From contig CADCFQ010000013.1 of NCBI GenBank assembly GCA_902800795.1, forward strand, positions 1 to 64,000: a stretch of 64,000 nt of DNA, given 5' to 3'. Both the position numbers and the translations under genes were made by a program. The stretch is from an uncultured Ruminococcus sp. (GTDB taxonomy: Bacteria > Bacillota > Clostridia > Oscillospirales > Ruminococcaceae). Positions 40,576-52,897 of the stretch are shown here, one piece after another (position 1 is the first letter of the stretch; the number at the start of each line of letters is the position of its first letter). The notes beneath the pieces are model-generated. The model searched no databases. It was not told where the DNA came from and saw nothing but the letters and a program-made list of their open reading frames with translations.

Positions 40576-41091
40576 ATGGTATTTGCTTCAGGTGATGTTA
40601 CCTCATTCCTGTCGGTAAACCTAACAACTATCATAGCTACTCTTCTTAATACTCTTATACTCTTTCTCGTGCTGAAATTCCTTCTGTTCAGGAAGGTAAA
40701 TGCTGTCATCGAGGAGCGCAAGAACGATGTTGCCAGAACTTATGAAGAGGCGGATGCCGCAAAGGCGGACGCACTGGAGCTGGAGCGTCAGTATGAAGAA
40801 AAACTGGGTCAGGCTAAGGATGAGTCTGCTGCAATAATGCAGGCTGCCACCAAGAAGGCTCAGCAGCGTTCGGATGAGATCATCGGCGAGGCTAAGGTCG
40901 AGGCCAAGAGCATCGTTGACAATGCCGAAAGAGAGATAGAGAGAGAAAAGAAGATCGCAGTAAACAAGATCAAGGACGAGATCACCGAGATCGCTTTCTC
41001 GGCTGCAAAAGCTGTGGTTGAAAAGGATATGACAAGCGAGGATAACGAGCGTTTGATCGAAAAGTTCATAGATAATGTGGGTGAAGTGTAA
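40576..41091 (+). CDS. atpF: ATP synthase F0 subunit b
   Basis: The 171-residue protein has one N-terminal membrane helix (about 16-38, ending FLLFRKVNAVIEER) and a long charged coiled coil forming the outer stalk. The ATG follows a strong ribosome site, TTGGAGGG. Its stop overlaps the atpH start by one base. Confidence 0.94.
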   Translation: MVFASGDVTSFLSVNLTTIIATLLNTLILFLVLKFLLFRKVNAVIEERKNDVARTYEEADAAKADALELERQYEEKLGQAKDESAAIMQAATKKAQQRSDEIIGEAKVEAKSIVDNAEREIEREKKIAVNKIKDEITEIAFSAAKAVVEKDMTSEDNERLIEKFIDNVGEV

Positions 41092-41639
41092 TGGCTGAGT
41101 GCGTAGAGAGCGTTTACAGCGAGGCCTTCTTTGAGCTGAGCCTGGATGCTGACTGCGTTGACCGGAGCTTTGAGGAGCTGGGGGATGTGTGCAGCATCAT
41201 AAACACTGACGAGAACAAGGACTTTGTAAGCCTTCTGGCGTCGCCGCTTATAAAGGACGACGACAAGAGAAAGGCTCTTACAGATGTTTTCGGCGGCAGG
41301 ATATCTCAGCTTACGCTGGATTTTCTGAGCGTTGTTGCAAAGAACGGAAGGATAGTTTACCTTCCTGCGATGTTCTCACAGTTCAAGGCGCTTTACTGTA
41401 AGCACAAGAATATCCTTGAGGTCACAGCCGTTACATCAGTAAAGATGTCGGCTTCTCTGCGTGAAAAGCTCATCGGCAAGCTGGAAGCGGCTTCGGGCTG
41501 CAGGGTGGACCTTGTGGAAAAGCTGGATCCTGCTATCCTGGGCGGTATCGTTTTAAGATACCGTGGGACAGAGATAGATGCAAGCGTGGCTTCGGGTCTC
41601 GAGCGCATAAAGGCGCAGATAGACGGAGTCATTGCGTGA
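41091..41639 (+). CDS. atpH: ATP synthase F1 subunit delta
   Basis: The 182-residue protein links the outer stalk to the top of F1. The N-terminal helical domain (VYSEAFFELSLDAD) and the C-terminal strand GGIVLRYRGTEIDASVASGL are typical. Its ATG overlaps the atpF stop. Confidence 0.93.
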   Translation: MAECVESVYSEAFFELSLDADCVDRSFEELGDVCSIINTDENKDFVSLLASPLIKDDDKRKALTDVFGGRISQLTLDFLSVVAKNGRIVYLPAMFSQFKALYCKHKNILEVTAVTSVKMSASLREKLIGKLEAASGCRVDLVEKLDPAILGGIVLRYRGTEIDASVASGLERIKAQIDGVIA

Positions 41640-41661
41640 TATTGAGAGGCACTGCCTCTGA

Positions 41662-43203
<1,542 letters not shown>

Positions 43204-43214
43204 AGAGGTGCATG

Positions 43215-44078
43215 ATGGCTACCGCTAATATGAAGGATGTAAAGCGGCGTATCAAGAGCGTTGAAAGCACTATGCAGATAACAAAGGCCATGCAGCTGGT
43301 GGCGTCCTCAAAGCTGAGGCGTGCCAAGGACAGGGCCGTGGCTGCACAGCCATTCTTCCAGACGCTTTATAACACTATGTGCGATATAAGCGCTGATTAC
43401 AGCTTTACATCTGTTTTTACAAAAAAGAAATTTCTCAATTCTACTCTTCTCGTAGTTATCGCAGGAGACAGAGGCCTTGCGGGCGGCTTTAACCACAATG
43501 TGCTCAAAATGGCACAGGAGGAGGCCGACAGGATACTTGAGACCGGCGGCACCTGCCACATTATGGCTATTGGCAGAAAGGCCGTGGAGTTTTTTGAGAA
43601 AAGAAACTATGACCTTACGGACCGCTATCCCGGTATAGCCGAGACGATAACCACCGACGATATGATGGATATCGCAGAGATCATCGTTGAGAGGTTCCGC
43701 AGCCGTGACTTTGATAAGGTGGAGCTTATTTATACCACCTTCGTGTCCGCTATGACCCAGGAGCCTATGAAGCTCCAGATACTCCCTGTGGAGAACCTTG
43801 ATAAGGCGAAGAAAACTCAGGCTGTCACCATTTATGATCCCTCTCCCGAGGAGGTCTTTGACGGGATGATACCCGAGTATATCGGAGGTATGCTCTATTC
43901 GGCGATACTCGATTCCTATGCTTCCGAGCAGGCATCGAGAAGAACGGCGATGGAGTCTGCGACGGATAACGCAGGCGAGATGATAGATAAGCTGTCGCTG
44001 CTTTATAACAGAGCAAGACAGGCTCAGATAACTCAGGAGATAACCGAGATAAGCTCGGCTTCTATAGGCAGAGATTAA
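43215..44078 (+). CDS. atpG: ATP synthase F1 subunit gamma
   Basis: The 287-residue central shaft has the classic N-terminal helix (KRRIKSVESTMQITKAMQLV) and the C-terminal helix (RRTAMESATDNAGEMIDKL ... RQAQITQEITEI). GDRGLAGGFN is also typical. Two ATG codons are in tandem (43212 and 43215); the second has the better distance to GAGG. Confidence 0.97.
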   Translation: MATANMKDVKRRIKSVESTMQITKAMQLVASSKLRRAKDRAVAAQPFFQTLYNTMCDISADYSFTSVFTKKKFLNSTLLVVIAGDRGLAGGFNHNVLKMAQEEADRILETGGTCHIMAIGRKAVEFFEKRNYDLTDRYPGIAETITTDDMMDIAEIIVERFRSRDFDKVELIYTTFVSAMTQEPMKLQILPVENLDKAKKTQAVTIYDPSPEEVFDGMIPEYIGGMLYSAILDSYASEQASRRTAMESATDNAGEMIDKLSLLYNRARQAQITQEITEISSASIGRD

Positions 44079-44094
44079 GGCTGCCGGAAGATAA

Positions 44095-45513
<1,419 letters not shown>

Positions 45514-45540
45514 TATTACATCTGAAAAAGGTGCAGTGTT

Positions 45541-45942
45541 ATGAATTCGTTCAATCTCAAGATAATGACTCCGGAAAAGGTGTTCTTTGAGGGCGAGACC
45601 GAGCAGGTCATCGTCAAGACCACCACCGGAGATATCGGAATATGTGCAAATCATGTTCCTTATGTTGCAAACATCGTGCCTTCGCCGCTGAAAGTCAAAA
45701 AGGACGGCGAGTTCAGGGTGGCGGCTATCACGACAGGTCTTGTGAGCGTTAATGCCAACGAGGTAACGATCGTTACTCCCGCTGTGGAGTGGGACGACGA
45801 GATAGACGTTGTGAGAGCGCAGAAGGCTAAGGAGCTTGCGGAGCTGAAGATAAAGCAGCACGAGAGCGACAAGGAGTTCAAGCGGGCAGAGCAGAAGCTT
45901 ATGCGTGCTATGAACAGGCTTGTCGTTGCAAAACGCCGATAG
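45541..45942 (+). CDS. atpC: ATP synthase F1 subunit epsilon
   Basis: The 133-residue protein has the N-terminal beta-sandwich (NLKIMTPEKVFFEGETEQVI, TGDIGICANHVPYV) and a C-terminal helical pair. It connects the shaft to the c-ring and can act as a brake on ATP hydrolysis. It is the last gene of the operon. Confidence 0.95.
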   Translation: MNSFNLKIMTPEKVFFEGETEQVIVKTTTGDIGICANHVPYVANIVPSPLKVKKDGEFRVAAITTGLVSVNANEVTIVTPAVEWDDEIDVVRAQKAKELAELKIKQHESDKEFKRAEQKLMRAMNRLVVAKRR

Positions 45943-45950
45943 CAAAAAAA

Positions 45951-45997
45951 GTCAGAGCCGGGCGGCTTTTCCGCTTAGGCTTTGGCTTGTTTTTTTC
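45951..45997 (+). terminator. Probable terminator of the ATP synthase operon
   Basis: An imperfect stem (AGCC-N3-CGG paired with CCG-N3-AGGCT) is followed by GTTTTTTTC. Confidence 0.6.
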
Positions 45998-46032
45998 AAT
46001 AATTTTAGTTATGACCGAAAGGATTGAGATCT

Positions 46033-47823
46033 TTGAGTGTGTTTAATGTTATAGCTGCCATCGGCGGTCTTGCATTTTTTATGTTCGGAATGAACACCCT
46101 TAGCTCCGGACTTGAAAAGGCTTCGGGCGGACTGATGGAGAAGGTGCTTGCCAAAATGTCGGGCAATATTTTCACCAGCATCTTCTTTGGCGCTGTTGTA
46201 ACAGCGGCAGTCCAGTCATCGACAGCTACAACTGTCATAGTTATAGGCCTTGTAAATGCCGGTATACTTAAGCTTCGTGGAGCTGTGGGCATCATAATGG
46301 GTGCAAACATAGGTACCACCATGACCGCCCAGATACTAAGGCTGACAAAGCTTGAGGGCTCCGGAGACGGAAGCTTCTTTGTCAATTTTATAAAGCCTAC
46401 GAACCTGGCAGCGATGCTGGCGATAGTCGGCATATTGTTCATAATGTTCTCGAAGAAGATAAGAAAGAAAAATGTCGGCGAGATACTTATGGGCGTGTCC
46501 ATCCTGTTCACGGGTATGACCACTATGAGAGCGGCTGTTGAGCCTATGGCAGAGCTTGAAGTGTTCAAGAAGATATTTGAAGTTCTCCAGAATCCTGTTC
46601 TCGGTATCCTTGCCGGTGCGATAGTTACCGTCTGCACACAGAGCAGTGCGGCTGCTGTCGGTATACTCCAGGCTATCTCGGGTTCGGGCGCTCTGATGTT
46701 TGCTTCCGCTTTCCCGATAATCATGGGAACCAATATCGGTACCTGCGTAACGCCTATGCTTTCGAGCCTTAATTCCTCGAAGAATGCAAAGCGTGCTTCA
46801 CTTCTGCATTTTTATTTCAATGTTATCGGAACAATACTGTTTCTTATCGCTATCTATGCCTATCAGTTCGCTGTGGGCTGGTCCTTCTGGAACAAGGAGT
46901 TCACCACAGGCGATATCGCAAATTTCCACACGCTGTTCAATATCATCGTTACGGCTATCTTCATCCCATTTGCAGGCGTGCTCGAGAAGCTGGCCTGCCT
47001 GACCGTAAGGGACAAGCCCGGCGAGGAGGACGAGGAGCTGGAGGAGGACCCGCTGGACGAGAGGTTCCTTGTTACTCCTAATGTTGCTATCTCGCAGACC
47101 AGAGAGGCTGTTGTCCAGATGGGCATAAAGGCGCAGAAGAACTTCAAGGCTGTGAGAACGCTGTTTGAAAAGTTTGACCCCAAGGTCGTTGAGAAGATAA
47201 AAGAGCGTGAGGAAACTATCGACAGGCTGGAGGACAGAGTCGGCCAGTACCTGATCAAGCTCAATGACTGCGGACTCAATGAGGACGAGTCGAGAGAGGT
47301 AACGGCTTATTTCCACCTTATCTCGGAGTATGAGAGGATAGGCGACTACACGATGAACATCCTTGAGACCGCCGAGGCTCTTTACGAGCAGGAGCAGTCC
47401 TTCTCGGATGAGGCTGTCAAGGAGCTCAATGTCACCTTCGATGCTATCAGCGAGATAATCGAGCTTGCGATAGACGCCACCAAGACCCAGAACGCAGAGG
47501 AGATCATCGAGGTCGAGCCTCTGGAGGAGGTCGTGGACAGGATAGTGGAGGACCTCAAGTCCATACATATCGACAGGGCAAAGAAGGGTATATGCAAGGT
47601 GGATATCGGAGTATACTTCCTGGATATCCTCACGAATGTGGAGAGGATATCGGACCACTGTTCAAATATTGCGGTCTATCTGCTCTCCTGCAAGCGTGAA
47701 TATGCTACGCTTAAAAAACACGAGTATCTTGATCAGCTGCATAAAAACGGTCCCAAGACTTATGAAGAGAAGATCGAGGAATACGCAAAGAAGTATTCCA
47801 TCGCACCGACAACGGTCAACTGA
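46033..47823 (+). CDS. Na+/phosphate cotransporter (NptA/PhoU type)
   Basis: The protein of about 596 residues has the two inverted Na/Pi-cotransporter repeats, each with the QSS motif (TAAVQSSTATTVIVIGLVN near 57 and TVCTQSSAAAVGILQA near 200) and GANIGTT/GTNIGTC. From about 360 there is a helical PhoU-like domain (TREAVVQMGIKAQKNFKAV and so on). It imports phosphate with sodium, which fits the predicted Na+ economy of the ATP synthase. The start is a TTG at 46033 with AAAGGA 9 bases upstream, matching the usual Met-Ser-hydrophobic beginning; an earlier TTG at 46024 is too close. Confidence 0.93.
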   Translation: MSVFNVIAAIGGLAFFMFGMNTLSSGLEKASGGLMEKVLAKMSGNIFTSIFFGAVVTAAVQSSTATTVIVIGLVNAGILKLRGAVGIIMGANIGTTMTAQILRLTKLEGSGDGSFFVNFIKPTNLAAMLAIVGILFIMFSKKIRKKNVGEILMGVSILFTGMTTMRAAVEPMAELEVFKKIFEVLQNPVLGILAGAIVTVCTQSSAAAVGILQAISGSGALMFASAFPIIMGTNIGTCVTPMLSSLNSSKNAKRASLLHFYFNVIGTILFLIAIYAYQFAVGWSFWNKEFTTGDIANFHTLFNIIVTAIFIPFAGVLEKLACLTVRDKPGEEDEELEEDPLDERFLVTPNVAISQTREAVVQMGIKAQKNFKAVRTLFEKFDPKVVEKIKEREETIDRLEDRVGQYLIKLNDCGLNEDESREVTAYFHLISEYERIGDYTMNILETAEALYEQEQSFSDEAVKELNVTFDAISEIIELAIDATKTQNAEEIIEVEPLEEVVDRIVEDLKSIHIDRAKKGICKVDIGVYFLDILTNVERISDHCSNIAVYLLSCKREYATLKKHEYLDQLHKNGPKTYEEKIEEYAKKYSIAPTTVN

Positions 47824-47910
47824 TAAAGGCTTGCGTCAAGGCGCTGCCCATAAGCAAAAGCGCAGTGAGCCCCCACCCGCAGGAGCCTGAACTTTGTGCA
47901 ATAATACCAT

Positions 47911-47939
47911 TTGAAAAAGCCTGAAAAGTGTGGTATAAT
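47911..47939 (+). promoter_or_regulatory. Promoter of the CarD-like gene
   Basis: TTGAAA (47911-47916) and TATAAT (47934-47939) are 17 bases apart. Confidence 0.78.
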
Positions 47940-48013
47940 ATGTATATAACGAGTAGCATTTCTGCGTAAGTCCGGTTATTGCTGCTCGTTTTGCTGTTTG
48001 TGAGGTGATCTTT

Positions 48014-48511
48014 GTGTATAACATTGGCGATGTGGTCATGTATGGTACCTTCGGGATATGTAGGATCGAATCGATAGAAAAGCGCAAGCTTACAAAACAA
48101 GAGCAGGAATACTATATCCTGAAAAATATAAACACGGATAAAAACGTTTATTATGTTCCGACAAATAATGAAGCTGCTGTCGGAAAGCTGCACGCTGTTT
48201 GTTCAAAGGCCGAGGCTGACAGCCTGATCGCTCATATGGCTTCCGAAAAGCCGATATGGATAGACAATGATGCGAAGCGTAAGGAAGAATACACTCGTAT
48301 CATCAGGGACGCAAACAAGCAGGAGATCATCAGCTTGATAAAAACGCTGTATCTTCGCAGTAAAGAGGTCGCAAAAAGCGGAAAGAAGCTTCACGCCGCT
48401 GACCAAGGCTTTCTGAGCACAGCAGAAAATATGCTGTTTGAGGAGCTTGCCTACGCTCTTGGCATTGACAGGAGCGAGGTCGTCGGTTATATCGAAAGGC
48501 ATATAACGTGA
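48014..48511 (+). CDS. CarD-family transcriptional regulator
   Basis: The 165-residue protein starts with the CarD/Mfd RNA-polymerase-interacting domain (YNIGDVVMYGTFGICRIESIEK ... YYILKNI, residues 1-60) followed by a helical DNA-contacting half. CarD proteins bind the RNA polymerase beta subunit and stabilise the open promoter complex. The GTG at 48014 is chosen, preceded by GAGGTGA at suitable distance, and matches the usual MYxxGDxVVY start. It is monocistronic. Confidence 0.88.
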   Translation: MYNIGDVVMYGTFGICRIESIEKRKLTKQEQEYYILKNINTDKNVYYVPTNNEAAVGKLHAVCSKAEADSLIAHMASEKPIWIDNDAKRKEEYTRIIRDANKQEIISLIKTLYLRSKEVAKSGKKLHAADQGFLSTAENMLFEELAYALGIDRSEVVGYIERHIT

Positions 48512-48537
48512 ATCCTGAAAAATTTTTAACGCTAAAA

Positions 48538-48576
48538 AACATCGTGAGCGCCGTCTTTTGGCTCACGATGTTTTTT
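48538..48576. terminator. Bidirectional terminator between CarD-like and TIGR04086 genes
   Basis: A perfect 12-base stem AACATCGTGAGC/GCTCACGATGTT has A-rich and T6 flanks, serving both convergent genes. Confidence 0.93.
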
Positions 48577-48605
48577 ATTCTATGACCGGGTCGGTCATTA
48601 AGGCT

Positions 48606-48992
48606 TTACTTTTGCGGCGAGCATAAGGCGCCGACCGTTCCCGCCACCACCGCAAGGATGACCTTGGTGGTCAGTGAGAGCGCATCCGATGCGTGGCTCA
48701 TAAGGGTGCCTGTTATCATCAGGAGTATCAGCGCTCCCAGCGCAAAAACTATCCCTATCACGGCGCTGCTCCTGTTCTCGAATGCTGCTCCTGCGGAGCC
48801 GGCAAAGTAGCAGCACACACAGATGAACACCGCAGACACTGCTGTAAGTATCAGGCTGCCGGCGTCGAACTTTGAGAGCAGCCACCCGAACACGAACACC
48901 GAGATGACTACAGCTGCCGCTCCCGTTATGGCTGCCCCCACAGTCTGGCCTGCTGCGGGCTTTAATGCTGTTTTGTCTCTTTTATGTCTCAT
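48606..48992 (-). CDS. TIGR04086-type membrane protein
   Basis: The 128-residue protein has four membrane helices in two pairs with small residues between (AAITGAAAVVISVFVFGWLLS, LILTAVSAVFICVCCYFAG, VIGIVFALGALILLMITG, TKVILAVVAGTVGAL). The order resembles the TIGR04086 family of Firmicutes, function unknown. GGAGAG precedes the ATG at 48992; the GTG at 49004 lacks a ribosome site. Confidence 0.7.
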   Translation of the reverse strand: MRHKRDKTALKPAAGQTVGAAITGAAAVVISVFVFGWLLSKFDAGSLILTAVSAVFICVCCYFAGSAGAAFENRSSAVIGIVFALGALILLMITGTLMSHASDALSLTTKVILAVVAGTVGALCSPQK

Positions 48993-49113
48993 AATTCTCT
49001 CCACCTCATATCTGCCGTCCTTAGCGGCAATATCATTATATGTGAATAATCCTGCGATAATGACAATACAATGATATCAGGCTATATGCCAAGTAAGAAA
49101 AACGGAGGATATT

Positions 49114-50304
49114 ATGAAACGGTTTATTTGTGTGTTAGCGTCAGCAGTAATGCTTTCGTCCTGCGGTCAGGCGTCAGCAGCTTTGGAGAATAAAAGAAGT
49201 GTGCCGCTTGCCAGGAGCTCGCCTGTGCCTGTGGAGACTGTGACCCGTGAGGAAGCGGACGAGACTATGAGGGCAGTGTGGATATCCTATATCGACCTTG
49301 CTTCCATACTTACAGGGGATGAGGCGGATTTCAGGAGCGGCTTTCTTGAGATGTGTGAAAACTGCAAGCGCACGGGGCTGAATACTCTCTTTGTCCATGT
49401 CCGTGCTTTCGGGGATGCCTTTTATCGCTCCGAGCTTTTTCCGCCCTCTTATCTTGTGCCGAAGGACCAAAACGGAGATATCCTCTTTGATCCGCTTGAG
49501 ATAATGACCGATACCGCTCACTCCTGCGGTCTTGAGCTTCACGCCTGGATAAATCCTCTGCGGCTACAGACCGGGGAAGAGCTGGAAGCCTTGTCCCGGG
49601 ATTATAAGACTGCCCGGTGGTATGCTGACGGCAGCGGCAAGGTGGATGCTGCCGAGGGCGACAGCCACCTGTGGCTTGACCCCTCACACGAGGACGTCCG
49701 CTCCCTTATAGCCGAGGGCGCTGCCGAGATATGCAAGGCCTACGATGTGGACGGCATCCACTATGATGACTATTTCTATCCCACCACGGATGAAGCCTTC
49801 GATGCCGAGAGCTTCGCTCTCCAGGAGGAGTATTCATCTCTTGATGAATACCGCCTTGACTGCGTGTCAGAGATGTGTGCAGATATCTATGAAGAGGTCA
49901 AAGCGGTGGATAAGGATATAAAGGTGGGGATATCGCCGCAGGGGAATATTGAGAACAACTACAGCTTTCTGTTTGCGGATGTGAAGCGCTGGCTTTGCGA
50001 GGACGGTTACTGTGATTATCTTGTGCCGCAGATATACTATGGCTATGAAAACAGTGTAAAGCCCTATCTGGAGACGCTCAGAGAGTGGCGGGAAATAGAT
50101 AAGGACAAGCCGCTCATCATAGGCCTTGCGGCGTATAAGGTGGGCACAGAGGACGACTTTTCCTATGATACGGGAATACTCTCGAAGCAGGCGGAGGATG
50201 CTCTGGACAACGGCTGTCAGGGCTATGCTTTATATAACTACATAAGCCTGTTTGACGGCTCACAGCGTATGGGGGATGAGACAAGGCTTTTGTCACAGCT
50301 TTGA
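49114..50304 (+). CDS. GHL10-type (DUF187) glycosidase-like lipoprotein
   Basis: The 396-residue protein has a lipobox LSSC (Cys17) and a TIM-barrel: MRAVWISYIDLASIL, GLNTLFVHVRAFGDAFYRSELFPPS, LHAWINPLRLQ, WLDPSHEDVRSLIAEGAAEI, DGIHYDDYFYP and VGISPQGN. This is the PF02638 glycosidase-like family, often found on the surface of Firmicutes, where wall-glycan cleavage is suspected. It acts outside the cell, tethered to the membrane. CGGAGG precedes the ATG. A hairpin follows the stop. Confidence 0.9.
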   Translation: MKRFICVLASAVMLSSCGQASAALENKRSVPLARSSPVPVETVTREEADETMRAVWISYIDLASILTGDEADFRSGFLEMCENCKRTGLNTLFVHVRAFGDAFYRSELFPPSYLVPKDQNGDILFDPLEIMTDTAHSCGLELHAWINPLRLQTGEELEALSRDYKTARWYADGSGKVDAAEGDSHLWLDPSHEDVRSLIAEGAAEICKAYDVDGIHYDDYFYPTTDEAFDAESFALQEEYSSLDEYRLDCVSEMCADIYEEVKAVDKDIKVGISPQGNIENNYSFLFADVKRWLCEDGYCDYLVPQIYYGYENSVKPYLETLREWREIDKDKPLIIGLAAYKVGTEDDFSYDTGILSKQAEDALDNGCQGYALYNYISLFDGSQRMGDETRLLSQL

Positions 50305-50308
50305 TAAA

Positions 50309-50350
50309 ACAAAGAACAGACCGTCAGCTTGACCGAGGTCTGTTCTTTGT
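50309..50350 (+). terminator. Hairpin after the GHL10 gene
   Basis: A perfect 14-base stem (50309-50322, 50337-50350) directly follows the stop. It lacks a T-run, so its termination strength is uncertain. Confidence 0.6.
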
Positions 50351-50529
50351 AAAAGGAAAATGTGTATATTTGTATAGCGTAGTACGCTTTGTTGTTAGAC
50401 GGAAGCTTTTAAAAGGGTCGGGGCTTTTGTCCCTGAGCTTTCGAGGTGCTCCTCTGACCTTGTATATATAATACACGGCCAATATGTTGGTTTTATGAAA
50501 AGAAACGGAAAACGGTCTGAAATGAATAT

Positions 50530-50559
50530 GCGCTCCGGGTGAACTTTTTCCCGGAGCGC
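50530..50559. terminator. Hairpin after the metallophosphoesterase gene
   Basis: GCGCTCCGGG and CCCGGAGCGC form a 10-base stem just beyond the minus-strand stop at 50566. The flanking T-run is on the plus side, so it may also stop plus-strand readthrough. Confidence 0.6.
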
Positions 50560-50565
50560 AGTTGT

Positions 50566-51756
50566 TTATTTTGTGAATGTGATGTCGAGGACAGCTATCT
50601 CGGCTATGGAGCCGACCCTCATAAACGGGCCGTAGACACCGACTCCCGAGGTGACAAGGGAGTACATATCGCCTTTTTTTATCATTCCGTATGGGTTTTC
50701 CCACATAAAGTGTACAGGCACAGTTAGCGGGAAGAACTGGCCGTCATGGGTGTGGCCGGAAAAGACGATATCAGCGCCGGCTTTTTCAGTCTCCTCCAGC
50801 TCATCAGGCTCGTGGGCGATAACGAACACGGGCTTTGTCTTGTCAAGCCCTTCGGTAAGGCTTTCGATGTCGGCTCTCTTTCCGTCAGAGGTCCCGGCCT
50901 TTTCGCCGTCACGTCTGCCCACAAGATAAAACTTGTCGTCGACAAGCACCGTTTCGTCAGTAAGCAGCTTCACGCCGCATTTGTCCATAAAGTCATACAT
51001 ACCCCTGGCATTCTCCTGCTTGCCGTCATAGCGGAAGGTAAAGCCCATGAGTATCTTCTCTTCGATGTCGTGGTTCCCGAACACCGCATAAGTGCCGTAC
51101 TGGCTCTCTATGGAGCGGAAAGCCCTGGCTATCCTGTCCGGGTCGTCAAGGTCCTTATAACTGTTGTCAAAGATGTCTCCGGCAAAGATAACTATATCCG
51201 GGTGCTGCTCGTTTATACGCTCTGCCATCTGCTCGATCTGGTCGGCGCCGATAGCATAGCCCATATGGGTGTCTGCGATAAGGACGACCCTAAGCGCCGG
51301 GAGTCCGCCGCAGGATTTATCAACTTCAGCGGAGTACTCGGTGACACGGATGTGTCTTGCATTGACAAAGCCGTAAACGCAGGTGACAGCGGCGGCGATA
51401 GCGATTATGCCGCCCACGGAGATTATCCCCACTCGGGAGAAAAGCTTTGTGTTTTTAAGCTTTGTTCGCTTGGCGATAAAGATGATGATATCGAACAGCG
51501 CTATGAACAAAAGCAGATACAGCAGTATTCCTATCCAGTAGGTCGAATAGCGCCTTATCACAACGGTGAAGGCGTTCTTCGGCAGGATGAACACAATAAG
51601 CGGAGTGAGGGACGACACCGAGAACCACAGCGCCACGGGATATTTGAAGCGTTTCCAGTCAAAAACGTGGTGACAGTTTTTGATCCAGTAGAAAAAGCGC
51701 AGGAGCACATAAACTACGGCCGCCAGATAAAGGGGCAGCAAAAACAAAAATATCAT
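50566..51756 (-). CDS. Membrane-bound metallophosphoesterase
   Basis: The 396-residue protein has four or five N-terminal membrane helices (about 1-140) and a calcineurin-like phosphoesterase domain: VVLIADTHMGY, VIFAGDIFDN, YAVFGNHDIEE, VIAHEPDEL and VFSGHTHDGQ. This set binds two metals. Relatives resemble YkuE/UshA-type enzymes acting on lipid or nucleotide pyrophosphates; the substrate is unknown. ACGGAGG lies 7 bases before ATG 51756, while the ATG nine codons earlier has none. Confidence 0.9.
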   Translation of the reverse strand: MIFLFLLPLYLAAVVYVLLRFFYWIKNCHHVFDWKRFKYPVALWFSVSSLTPLIVFILPKNAFTVVIRRYSTYWIGILLYLLLFIALFDIIIFIAKRTKLKNTKLFSRVGIISVGGIIAIAAAVTCVYGFVNARHIRVTEYSAEVDKSCGGLPALRVVLIADTHMGYAIGADQIEQMAERINEQHPDIVIFAGDIFDNSYKDLDDPDRIARAFRSIESQYGTYAVFGNHDIEEKILMGFTFRYDGKQENARGMYDFMDKCGVKLLTDETVLVDDKFYLVGRRDGEKAGTSDGKRADIESLTEGLDKTKPVFVIAHEPDELEETEKAGADIVFSGHTHDGQFFPLTVPVHFMWENPYGMIKKGDMYSLVTSGVGVYGPFMRVGSIAEIAVLDITFTK

Positions 51757-51908
51757 AAATAAGCCTCCGTAATAATCAGACATATAAATTATAACACAGA
51801 CTTTTCCAATTGTAAATAGAAATATTGTCTTTAGCTACATATTTCGTCCTGTTCTGCGCAGGCTTTGAGTTATAATCGAGCCAGCAAGGCGGACAGGGAG
51901 TGACATTA

Positions 51909-52865
51909 TTGAAAGAGACAGTAAAGATCACCCTTGCCTTTGCTCTGCTGGCAGCTCTTGTGCCTCTGCTCGTTTTTGCGGGGAAGGACAAGCAGCGTTC
52001 AGAGCCTGCGGCGGCAAAGACAACGGGGACAGCGGTAAAGGTGCTTTATGAGAAGAGCGGCAAAACGGTCAGCTATGACGAGACAGAGTTCATAGCGCTG
52101 TCGCTCATGGCCCAGATACCGCAGAGCTACGAGGACGAAGCGATAATGGCCCAGGCGGTGCTGGTGAGGACCTATCTTGAAAGACGGCGAAACTCCGGCG
52201 AGAGCCTGAAAGGCGGAGCTCTTGTCAGCGACGACAGGACAAGGTTCCAGACCTTTTTCTCAAAAGCTCAGGCAAAGAAGCTTTTCGGCACAGACTTTAA
52301 CAGCGTGTTCAAACGCTTCTGCAAGCTGGCACAGAGCACAGAGGGGGAACTGCTTGAATATGAGGGGGAGCCGGTGCTGCCGGCATACCATGCGGTCAGC
52401 TGCGGGCTCACACGCTCGGCAAAGGACGCCTGGGGCGAGGACATAGCCTATCTTGTGAGCGTTGAGAGCAAGGCTGACAAGAACAGCCCGGACTTTTCTC
52501 ACAAGATAACTCTGACTGACAGCGAGATGAAAAAGAAGCTGGAAAAAGCCTTCGGAGATCTTGGCTCTGAAAACGAAAAGGGCAAGAGCCTTCTTGAGAT
52601 CGAGTGTGACAAGAACGGTTTTATTAAGAGCGCTGAGATCTTCGGGAGCGAGGTCTCGGGAGGTGAGCTTTGCAGAGCGCTTGGGCTTGACTCGCCCTGT
52701 GTGGAGGTGAGCCGCAAGAGCGGAAAGTTCACCTTTAAGGTGAAGGGCGTGGGGCATCTTGTGGGGCTGAGCCTTTACGGCGCCAACGAGATGGCGAGGG
52801 CAGGAAAGACCCACAAAGAGATACTGGAGTATTATTTCAAAGGCGCTTCGCTTGAAACAAACTAA
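51909..52865 (+). CDS. spoIID: Stage II sporulation protein D (SpoIID/LytB domain)
   Basis: The protein of about 318 residues has one N-terminal membrane helix and the SpoIID domain: IPQSYEDEAIMAQAVLVRTYLERR (with the conserved Glu), YHAVSCGLT and GVGHLVGLSLYGANEMARAGKT near the end. SpoIID is a lytic transglycosylase that trims stem-free glycan during engulfment of the forespore. The usual GHGVGMSQYGA reads GHLVGLSLYGA here, a noticeable change. The start is ambiguous between TTG 51909 (GGAG 8 bases upstream) and GTG 51900. Confidence 0.88.
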   Translation: MKETVKITLAFALLAALVPLLVFAGKDKQRSEPAAAKTTGTAVKVLYEKSGKTVSYDETEFIALSLMAQIPQSYEDEAIMAQAVLVRTYLERRRNSGESLKGGALVSDDRTRFQTFFSKAQAKKLFGTDFNSVFKRFCKLAQSTEGELLEYEGEPVLPAYHAVSCGLTRSAKDAWGEDIAYLVSVESKADKNSPDFSHKITLTDSEMKKKLEKAFGDLGSENEKGKSLLEIECDKNGFIKSAEIFGSEVSGGELCRALGLDSPCVEVSRKSGKFTFKVKGVGHLVGLSLYGANEMARAGKTHKEILEYYFKGASLETN

Positions 52866-52893
52866 AAAAGAGACCCGTGAGGGTCTCTTTTTT
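52864..52893. terminator. Bidirectional terminator between spoIID and nadE
   Basis: A 13-base perfect inverted repeat with A6 and T6 ends and loop GTGA lies between the convergent genes. Confidence 0.95.
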
Positions 52894-52897
52894 ATCA

